Source: Branchiostoma floridae (Eukaryota > Chordata > Leptocardii > Amphioxiformes > Branchiostomatidae). From it: a stretch of 64,000 bases of DNA. Where the stretch lies: NCBI RefSeq assembly GCF_000003815.2, contig NC_049991.1, positions 9,271,693 to 9,335,692 on the forward strand, written 5' to 3'. Below the pieces are notes generated by a model. That model searched no databases. It saw nothing but the letters and a program-made list of their open reading frames with translations, and was not told the DNA's origin. This document shows positions 31,376 through 41,100 of this stretch, one piece after another. The first letter of the stretch is position 1; the number at the start of each line of letters is the position of its first letter. Both the position numbers and the translations under genes were made by a program.

Positions 31376-34159
31376 TGCACCGCCATTGTGCGAGTCATTC
31401 CTGTATAGCGTATCGCTTCCCGTTGGAACAGAATTTCCGTCATCGGGACTGTTGGGACCCCCGCTATGCCTCTCGGGTGCATTTTCATAACATGGCACTA
31501 GTTCTGAAACTTTTGGAAGTGGCGCCGACTGTCCCTCGGATTGGGAGACTGGTTGTTTGACCTTAGTTTTCTCTCTGTCAGTGATGTTATCCAGGACGCT
31601 ACTGCCTGCCTCTGTCTGGCCCCCCGTAGATTGAGAGTTATCGGCGTAGGTAACTGCGTACGGCTGGATTACATACGGATTGTCCTGGTCGTTGTTGTAG
31701 GCAACTGCATACGGCGATATTGTCTCAGTGTCCTCCGGTGTGTCACCATAACGTACGGCGTATGGCTGAATGGGACGGTTATCTTCTGACGCAGGGAGTG
31801 GACGTCTGGCTGTGACTACGTTTCTGTCACATGCTCGTAATTCAGTTGAGTCAATGTAGACTGCCGCGTACGGCTTGATTTCATTACGTCCTGCCCCTTC
31901 CTGATCTGTTCCAGTTGCTATGTCTCGGTCACAGTGACCGTACCGCTTGCAGATGATGAGAACAACAGTTGATACCGACACAACTAGAAGCGGTACGACG
32001 ACTGCGCTGATCATGGCAACAGTTTGGATCCAGTTGCCATACTCGATGATTGGGTCTCCACTAAGAATGATTGAAGACAGGTTCCATCGCCGTCGTACGC
32101 TCAGAGACTGACATGTTGTCTGTGTAAGTCATCTTTGTGGGGTCCATGTTTGTGTTGTTCTGGCAGACATCTTTCCCTAACGTGCCGAGTCGTGCACCGC
32201 GGAGTGCAGGTGGTGAGTCGCACTGCAGTGAGTCGGCGGCTGAAATGTGTTCCAGCCGCGGCAGATTGCAGACGAACCATGCTAGATTCTTGTCGCACTT
32301 GAACTTGTTGCCCTGTAGCATTAGAACCGAGCGCTTGTTTTGTTTCAGCTGCATGACATCGCTACTTATGGCAGTGAGTTGATTTATGCGTAAGGTTGCA
32401 AGAGTCAAAGAGTCAAGCTGCAGGAGTGCCTGAACTGGTACAGACGTCAGCTGATTCTTAGACAACATTAGATAGGTCAGGAGTGGCAGGCCACGGAATG
32501 CGCTCTCGGAGATGACGGAAATCTCGTTCTTTGTAAGGTACAGCTGTTGTAGTTTCTTAAGCCCAAGGAAAGTATCGGTTCCTGAAAATGACAAAAAGAG
32601 TTGTCAGCAATCATAGCCAGGAACGTGTTGATCACAATCCTTCACATTTTCACCATTCCTTCCAGGTGACACTTTTTACATCATAAAATGAGTGAACCAC
32701 ATACAAAGGTCAGTCACCTTTTTGTAAGTATATTTTCGTACATCACAATGGTGAAAACCTGGACATTTTGGGGGAAACTGTAAGAAATTGACGTCTGCAG
32801 GTCCTGTGATTTGCTAAAAAAAAGATAACCCTAAACCAAACATCACTTCACAACATGCCAACTGGTGCACTGTCAAAGTAATAGATGAGGAGATTAGATG
32901 ATGCAACTCGTTGATTCTTTTCAATATTCAAGGCACGTACATTGATCACATGTTCACGGGCAACAACTTCCATTCAGACTAATGGACTCATGTCACATTG
33001 TTGGGCCGCGTGAATGCTACCACTGTGTATATATAGCAAGGCTTGAAATGCTTCCTGCATATGTAGGTTAGTACAGGTAAAATTGGAGCTGTGCAGGTAC
33101 TTCTGGTGTCTACCTGCACCTAACCTGCACTGGTCCAAGTATTGGGTTTTATATATAAATGGTCTATGATGTAGGTGTATATGGATTGTTATTAGCTGCA
33201 TTGACTGTTACCACCTATAAAGTATAAAAGAAAATATAGAATGATTACTAAACAATTCTAGTATGATCCATACTTCCTAAATTCTGAGTGGTGCAGGTAA
33301 AATTTGTCTGGTGCAGGTAATTTTCAACGTTACCTGCACCAGTGCAGGTATGCAGAAAAAAAGTATTTCGAGCCCTGTATAGAAAACTCAAGTGCACAGT
33401 ACTGTAATGCTTTACGTCGAATTCACAAGTGGAAATGATTTCAAAACTACGTTTTCGGTCCGCACATTCAAGAAACATGGTGCAGAAATGCAGCAAAAAT
33501 AGCTAACGAGTTTACTTTTCATTTCAGCTTGGTATTTACTTAGAAAACACGGATTCTTATTTCTAAGAAACTAGTACAATAAAGTAATATTTTTTATTCT
33601 ACTTTGGGATCGATACAGTACAACTAACCATTGAAGAATGACATTTCTAATTCGTAGCAATCAAAATTGAAGAGCCAACGATTAAACTAGGAAAATGTTA
33701 CCCACTGGCAGGTTATTTTTACCTACCCAGACTTGAAATGCGGTTGTCGTCAAGGCGGAGTCTTTCTAGCGATGATAGGCCTTCAAACGCACCTGAACGT
33801 ATCACAGACACGTTTGATTTTTGGATGTGCAAGACATGGAAGTTTTGAATGTCTGCAAAAGAGCGCCGTGATATCACAGAAGAACGGAGGTGGGTGACGA
33901 AAAGCGAACGAGTGTTGTTTGGAAAGTGAGTGGGCATGGAGTCGAGACATACAGGATAGCTGTACGTTTCTCCATGCTTCACCCAGCTGCAGGATAAACC
34001 TTCCCGATTCACATCCGGGCAGTAGCAGATCAGTAACAACTTCCAACCACCATATACGCTGGTTCGACAGTTTTCCGGGCACTGTGGAACTGCCGAAAGC
34101 ACAAGAAGTAGATGATTGGAGACGAGCAGTATCAAACGTACCGCCCTGCCTGGTATCAT
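31109..34159 (-). CDS. LRR transmembrane receptor with tyrosine-motif tail; one-base frameshift
   Basis: Two exons: 33727-34159 (ATG at 34159, donor CTGG|GTAGGT) and 31109-32581 (acceptor ttttcag|GAACC), phase 1. The N-terminus has a signal peptide (LILLVSNHLLLVLSAV) and a Cys-rich cap (QCPENC, ICYC), then about six LRRs, a C-cap (NKFKCDKNLAWFVC, LQCDSPPAL, DVCQ), one membrane helix (VVVPLLVVSVSTVVLIIC) and a ~300-residue cytoplasmic tail. The tail has four I-x-PYA-(V/A)-x-Y motifs, three Y-x-N motifs and four 22-residue VLYNTTQDD repeats. Near 32061-32067 the frame is broken: the ectodomain frame ends ...EPVFNHS then TAG, while the frame one base away continues ..SGDPIIEYGNWIQT into the helix. 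An extra T (assembly error, allele or pseudogene) explains it. The intact product would be ~634 residues, a cell-surface recognition or adhesion receptor; the ligand is unknown. Confidence 0.8.
32582..33726 (-). other. Intron 1 of the LRR receptor gene
   Basis: GT-AG intron between the N-terminal LRR exon and the main exon. It contains two or three copies of (g)gtgcaggta-type phrases near 33060-33350 but no other recognisable feature. Confidence 0.75.
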
Positions 34160-34804
34160 CTTGGAAACTGAGATGTGTCGGCGGCGGGTTACGCTATACG
34201 CTATCTATATGCAAGACAGTCCTGATGAATATTTCGTATTTCACCATAGTTACGTTTGAAGCAATTGCCCAGGTTTCCTGATTATGCTAATAGCTTTGTC
34301 TCTGACAGTTCTCGAACCATCCATGCTTGTTTTTGTTACCAACAAGTGTTCCTTAAACTCAGACCTCCGTAAAATATGCGTAAAGATGTTGTTGATTTTT
34401 TTATTTATATCTTGTCTCATTAATAAATTGCAAATTCATTAACAACATGGGATACTTTGTACTCTGGCCAGAATTCTATTTTTTCCGAAAGCTCTTGTAC
34501 ATGTATATATATCTTTTTTTCCGTCAATGCCATTAATTCCTTACTAAAATCAAAACCAAGATGCCAGCTTACGACATGCCTAAACACAATGGGCACCATG
34601 TGGTGAGCCAATAATGTACAAAACATTTCTCTATCCTTCATCTGGACAAACTTGGAACTTCTAAGCGCGCTAAATGATGCAACTTGTAGTTAGAATTTTA
34701 AAAAAAGGTTCCACAGCATATGTAAAGTTATGAGACTAGCATAGCAAGGATCCAAAAGTCAAATTGTGAAAGTGTTAACATCATAGTTTATGATCATTTA
34801 GCCT
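34160..34804. other. Upstream flank of the LRR receptor gene
   Basis: AT-rich sequence; no exon or defined promoter motif was recognised. Confidence 0.4.
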
Positions 34805-35640
34805 CAGGTATACTTATCTTTTGGTGTGTCGTGAAGGGACAGGGACACCGGTGGTGTTGATGCATGATTCAGCACCAAGGACAAGGATACTGATCTTGTT
34901 GTGTCATTCAGAACCAGGGGCAAGGGCACCAGTCTTGTTGGTGTGTCATGCAGCACCAGGGACAGAGGCACCAGTCTTGTCGGTGTGTCATTCAGTACGA
35001 GGAACAGGGGCACCAGTCTTGTTGGTGTGTCATTCAGCACCAGGGAAAGGGGCACAATTATTGTCGGTGTGTCATTCAGGGACAGGGGCACCATTCTTGT
35101 TAATGTTGGTGTGTCATACGGACAGGGATACCAGTGAGCGTGTTGTTAACATGTTATTCAGCACCAGGGACAGGGCCACAAGTATTGTTTCTGTGTCATA
35201 CGGACAGGGATACCAGTGAACGTGTTGTTAACATGTTATTCAGCACCATGGACAGGACCACAAGTCTGGTTTCTGTGTCATACGGACAGGGATACTAGTG
35301 AACGTGTTGTTAACATACTAGTACCATGGACAGGGCCACCAGTCTTGTTTGTGTGTCATACGGACAGGGACACCAGTGAACGTGTTGTTAACATACTAGT
35401 TCCATGGACAGGGCCACCAGTCTTGTTGGTATGTCATACGGACAGGCACACCGGTGAACGTGGTGTTAACATGTTTTCAGTACCAGGGACAGAATCACTT
35501 ATCTTGTTGGTCTCTTATGCAGGGACAGGGGCCATCTTTATAACAACTGTTCCTGGTGTGTAATTCAGTACCTGTGACAGGAACACAGTTCTTGTTTACG
35601 TATCAGCACCAGGGACAAGAGCAATAGGCTTAAATAAGTC
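34805..35640. repeat. Intergenic minisatellite, 42-bp and longer units
   Basis: The first half (34830-35090) repeats a 42-bp unit containing tgtgtcattcagcaccaggg and acaggggcaccagtcttgtt. The second half (35100-35500) repeats a longer unit containing catacggacagggataccag and gaacgtgttgttaacat. Frames of 14-residue repeats are open on both strands because 42 is divisible by three; there is no other sign of coding. Confidence 0.85.
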
Positions 35641-35759
35641 AAACAGATGAGAGAGACTGAGCCAGAATACATTCCACATATCTATATTCATTGGCAGTGT
35701 AGGACATGAACAGACATGTAAACTGATACATTTAGCAAGTACAATGGATAAGTATTAAA

Positions 35760-36600
35760 ACCACTTCACAACACACAATAAAGATTGCACTGATATATTC
35801 CATTACATCATTAGAAATAAAATCATTCAGAAACTAACCAGTAATGGTTGAGATTATGACAGATGATTTGGTAATGAACTAATTCGTGAAAAGCATTGCC
35901 ATTGTGATTAAGCATTATGTCAAAAGTAGTGTTGCTGTGCAGTTAAGTTACGCTGAGTGTTGTTTAGTTGATTTTAGAATGTTATTTGGCCATTCAAAGT
36001 TTGCATAAACAATCCTTGAGATATCAGACAGCTTGTGAAATAAAGAACATTTACACTTACACATTCAGGAAAATATGGGGAATTCCACACATATTGAGAC
36101 TAGCTACTGAAGTACATCTCTTGACAGAAAGGACATTACACTTACATGACCACATAATGTGTTTTTCTAGATACCAGGTACAAACAGTATGTTCCACATT
36201 ATAGAACTTCTTAACACACAATAGATATTCTTTACATTGTTACAATTAAAACATTCAGAATCCGTTCTGATGGACCCACATTATACAAAAGTATTTTGTA
36301 ACAAAGAATTAGGATATTGTTATGATGCATGATGTTAAAGGTAATGTTTCTGTGCAGCCCTGTCACCCTGAGAGTTTGGTACATTGTTAAATTAGTCATT
36401 CCAAGTTGGCAGCAATCATTGAGATGCAGAAAGCTTGTAAAGTTAAGAGCATTGTGCTTAGTATATATCCAGTCCACATGTAAAATGAATCCAGAAATAA
36501 TCAGTTCAGTTCATCCCCTTATAGGCTTTCTAAAAAATGACAAAACTATATATTAAAGTATGTTGTGAAATAAGGACACTACAATCAAATGTCTATATAC
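35760..36600. repeat. Diverged tandem duplication, period about 440 bp (tentative)
   Basis: Phrases at 35770-36050 (aacacacaataaagatt, tgttgctgtgcag, ggccattcaaagtttgc, agcttgtgaaa) reappear in order and diverged at 36210-36450 (aacacacaatagatatt, tgtttctgtgcag, gtcattccaagttggc, agcttgtaaag). Confidence 0.45.
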
Positions 36601-36614
36601 GTGTATAAACTACA

Positions 36615-37420
36615 ACTAATAATTCTAACAGATCCTACAGGTTTTAAACACATCCCTACAGTAGTGTAACAGGCAGTGGACAAGTCTTCAGACTTGTACA
36701 GGAACTGGACACTCCCACCTCCACAGGTCCTACTGGAGACCATCTCATGTGGAAGTTTCTCCACACACCAGTCCTACTCAGTGTGACATGATACAGTCTG
36801 TCATAGATGGCTCACATGAGATGATCCCACTCAAACTACACCAGACCACACAGTCCAGTTCCACCACAGTTGGGTTAGTTCCAGTTCAGTACAAGACCCC
36901 CTCACACAGACAGGAGACACAAGTCCCTGACAGACTAGTCCACCCTCCCACCACTGCAACAACCTGACATGGTTGTGGGGTGAAGTGAGGATGGGGCCCG
37001 ACATCCCGATTGGCAGACCGGGCGCAGGGCAGCCATCTCTCACTGCACGGCGCAAACATATCAGATCGATGGTGCAGTGGGAGAGGTTGGACAGTCTGTA
37101 AGAGACGAGAGCCTCCTATCTGTGGAGTTGGTCCTGACATCCCCTTCCCCTCCCCAGCTGTGGTGGAACTGTACTGTGTGGTCTGGTGTAGTTTGAGTAA
37201 GATCATCTCTTGCGAGCCATCTACGACAGACTGTATCATGTAACACTGAGTAGGACTGGTGTGTGGAGAAACTTCCACATGAGATGGTCTCCAGTAGGAC
37301 CTGTGGAGGTGGGAGTGTCCAGTTCCTGTACAAGTCTGAAGACTAGTCCACTGCCTGTTACACCTCTGTAGGGATATGTGTAAAACCTGTAGGAACTGTT
37401 GTAGTGTTCAGAATAACATG
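36615..37420. repeat. Long inverted repeat, arms about 280 bp
   Basis: The left arm 36615-36890 (cctacaggttttaaacacat..., gtgtaacaggcagtgga, ggaactggacactcccacct, tggaagtttctccacacacc) is repeated in reverse order on the right at 37137-37420. The ~245-bp centre is GC-rich and unrelated. Open frames in the two arms are mirror images of each other. It is probably a foldback element or recent inverted duplication; no target duplication was established. Confidence 0.85.
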
Positions 37421-38180
37421 GACCTATCACAATGATTATTTAACATTCTGTCACTAGCATATTTTGGTGCTAAACATTCTAACTGGTGCTAAACAATAAG
37501 GTGAAATAAATTGTAACAATTTTGTCTTTCCAGCATAATATGTGTCTGAACATCATATCTGGACTTGTAGAGTAAGAAGTAGAAACTCATACTGAGACCT
37601 ATAACATGATGACTTTACAACATTATTGTGTTTAAATATTCCTTCTGGGACTGTAAAATAAGGTACAGAAAATCATCTATTATTCTGGTCTTTTAGCATG
37701 GTCTGTATCTAAACACTAAACACTATACTGTGCTGTGTACAGTAATAATAACATGCTAGCACACGACAAGCCGTCTACGTCAAAACATGCAGTTTCACAA
37801 AGCTGAAATATGGCAGCCGCTATATATGGAAGATCTTTAAAATTTGTTTCCTTTACATAAAGCATATTTGGGGTTTTATAAAATCTGGGCTCAAGAATTA
37901 TGGACTGTAATTATCCGTACCGAGGATTTGATGTCTGTTCTGTTACCTTTTTGTTTGATACTTATTGATTTTGTTTATCTGTACCACTGTCCTTGTAATA
38001 TATTGTTGAATGATATATGTGACATCAATAAAGTGTCTCATTAGCTATCATGGGCCCAGGGCGTGTAAAAGGGCAAGACACGGAAATAAATTGTCATTCA
38101 TGCATACACAGATACATAAATACAGTACATAGACACATAAATACATACATACATACATACAAACATACACACAAGTATAG
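37421..38180. other. Non-coding sequence 3' of the repeat-protein gene, with a microsatellite
   Basis: AT-rich sequence with no supported gene. A degenerate (ACAT)n microsatellite lies at about 38096-38172. A plus-strand AATAAA occurs at 38025-38030, without an associated plus-strand gene. Confidence 0.5.
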
Positions 38181-41100
38181 TTACAATAACTGACAATGAC
38201 TTCTATAGTTCCCAGGTAACGAGAGGTCAGGGAGGTCACGGCGCCGTTTTTGGGACTTCTTGTCCTTCAGCGCGTTGCGGTCAGTCTTCTGGCGCCGCTT
38301 GGTGCTGCGGACTTTAGACTTGTCGCCCGGTTGTTTAAAGGCGACGGTCTCTGATGTGGTCTTCCCCACTTGTTTGGTGCCAAACTTCAGCTGGGGTGCA
38401 TGATGGAGAGAACAAACTGTTAGAGGATAGAAAATAGCTGATACAGTTTCCTGAAGTCAACCATACAGACTCTGGGAAGGACGTTTCACTATACAATCAC
38501 TCATTATTCTCTTAGTCATTTTAAACAAAGTAGTGGTCCTTCCCAGTGTGAGTGGATCAAGCCTTATATACAGTCTGGTCTCTGGATTGACATCTTCAAA
38601 AGGTGAAAATAGGAAAATAGCTGATACAATTTCCTGACATCGACCATTCCGTCTCTGGTCTCTTGGAAGAAAGTGTCACTAAACAATTACTCATTACTCC
38701 CACAGCTGTCAAATAGAGTAGGGCTCCTTTGTAGCGTGGGTGGATCAAACCTGACAGACTGGTCTCACTGGTCTTGGAAATGTATTAGTCACCTGTTATG
38801 TGGATCCTTCGACAAATATGGTCAATCTCAAGAAAAGTAATGTTAAAAGAAACATTATGATCTTATTCTTCCCAAGGCTTGTACACAGTTTCCTACTGTT
38901 AAGTATTTACATTGTGTAAAAAAATACAACACTCACTTGGGGTAAGGTTGTTCCGATTTCCTCCTCAGAGTGGTTGGTTTGGACAGCAGTTGACAGAACA
39001 CCTTTGCCATCTCCTATGGAAGGGAGGCTGACGCCTGTAGAAAACAGGGAAAATAGAATATTCAGTCAGGTGATTGGAATGTAAACAATGCAAGCTACAC
39101 TGAAGTTTGGTTACCTACACTACAAAACTCACCAGGTGTATGAAGTTTGGTCATTACAGTACAAAACACACCAGGTGTATGAAGTTTGGTCCCTACACTA
39201 CAAAACTCACCAGGTGTATGAAGTTTGGTGCCTACACTACGAAACTCACCAGGTGTATGAAGTTTGGTCCCTACACTACAAAACTCACCAGGTGTATGAA
39301 GTTTGGTCCCTACACTTCAAAACTCACCAGGTGTATGAAGTTTGGTGCCTACACTACAAAACTCACCAAGTGTATGAAGTTTTGTCCCTACACTTCAAAA
39401 CTCACCATGTGTATGAAGTTTGGTGCCTACACTACAAAACTCACCAGGTGTATGAAGTTTAGTCCCTACAGTAAAAAAAGACTCACCATGTGTATGAAGT
39501 TTGGAGCCTTACTACAAAACTCACCAGGTGTATGAAGTTTGGTCCCTACAGTACAAAACTCACCAGGTGTATGAAGTTTGGTGCCTACACTACAAAACTC
39601 ACCATGTGTATGAAGTTTGGTGCCTTCACTACAAAACTCACCAGGTGTATGAAGTTTTGTCCCTACACTTCAAAACTCACCAGGTGTTTGAAGTTTAGTC
39701 CCTACAGTAAAAAAAGACTCACCATGTGTATGAAGTTTGGAGCCTTACTACAAAACTCACCAGGTGTATGAAGTTTGGTGCCTACACTACAAAACTCACC
39801 ATGTGTATGAAGTTTGGTGCCTTCACTACAAAACTCACCAGGTGTATGAAGTTTGGTCCTTACAGTACAAAACTCACCAGGTGTATGAAGTTTGGTGCCT
39901 ACACTACAAAACTCACCAGGTGTATGAAGTTTGGTGCCTACACTACAAAACTCACCAGGTGTATGAAGTTTGGTCCTTACAGTACAAAACTCACCAGGTG
40001 TATGAAGTTTGGTGCCTACACTACAAAACTCACCAGGTGTATGAAGTTTGGTGCCTACACTACAAAACTCACCAGGTGTATGAAGTTTGGTCCCTACACT
40101 TCAAAACTCACCAGGTGTTTCCCAGTTGGAGTCTGCAGTGTACATCTTCTCAAGAACCTCCTCAAGCTCATCTCTCCAGTCCTGGTGTCTGTTGTTGGTT
40201 GTCTCACCCTGGACGGGAGTCTTGCTGTGAGGACTACCGTCATCCCTGCTGGTGTCAGTTTTAATCTCTTCAAGCATCTCCTCTAGCATTTCTCTTTTGA
40301 TGTAGACCTTTCTGGGCTGGTGCCTCTTGTTGGTTGTTTCCCCCTGGACAGGTGTCTCTGTGAGTATCTCCTCATACACAAGCATGTCTCTTCTGATGTG
40401 GAGCTTCCAGTCTTTCTCCATCAGGGTTGTGCTGTCCTCCCTACTCAGGTGTCCAGTTGTGCGGAACCAGCCCTGTCTTTTTGCCTGCTCACTGTCAAAG
40501 AAACGCACTCCAACGACTTTTTCAAAGTCCATTGTGGATGTGCTGTCCCAACTGCTCAGGTTTATAGACTGTGACGAGGTACTGTACAAGCTCTGTGCCT
40601 GGCTTTCCTCCTCCATGTCACTGTCTTGTCCTCTCTCAATTGTGGGTGTGTTACTAAGAAATTCCCTGCTCCAATATCCAGACTGTGCGGGCATGCTGCA
40701 GTTGGGACAAGTACAGCTGTCCATCGTGGGTGTGGGGTCCTCCCTGCAGTTTGGACATGTACAGCTGTCCATCGTGGGTGTGGGGTCCTCCCTGCAGTTG
40801 GGACAAGTACAGCTGTCCATCGTGGGTGTGGGGTCCTCCCTGCAATTGGGACAAGTACAGCTGTCCATCGTGGGTGTGGGGTCCTCCCTGCAGTTGGGAC
40901 AAGTACAGCTGTCCTTCGTGGGTGTGGGGTCTTCCCTGCAGTTGGGACAAGTACAGCTGTCCATCGTGGGTGTGGGGTCCTCCCTGCAGTTGGGACAAGT
41001 ACAGCTGTCCATCGTGGGTGTGGGGTCCTCCCTGCAGTTGGGACAAGTACAGCTGTCCATCGTGGGTGTGGGGTCCTCCCTGCAGTTGGGACAAGTACAG

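Noticed and set aside
34804..35563. Long repeat-coding frames on both strands of the 42-bp minisatellite
   Set aside because: Open only because the unit length is divisible by three; no start context, splice sites or composition supports a protein.
36749..37278. Mirror-image frames (MEVSPHTSPTQC...) in the two arms of the inverted repeat
   Set aside because: Explained by arm homology; no splice or domain evidence.
39088..40286. Open frames of KTHQVYEVW and TKLTRCMKFG repeats on the plus strand
   Set aside because: They read antisense through an intronic minisatellite of the minus-strand gene.
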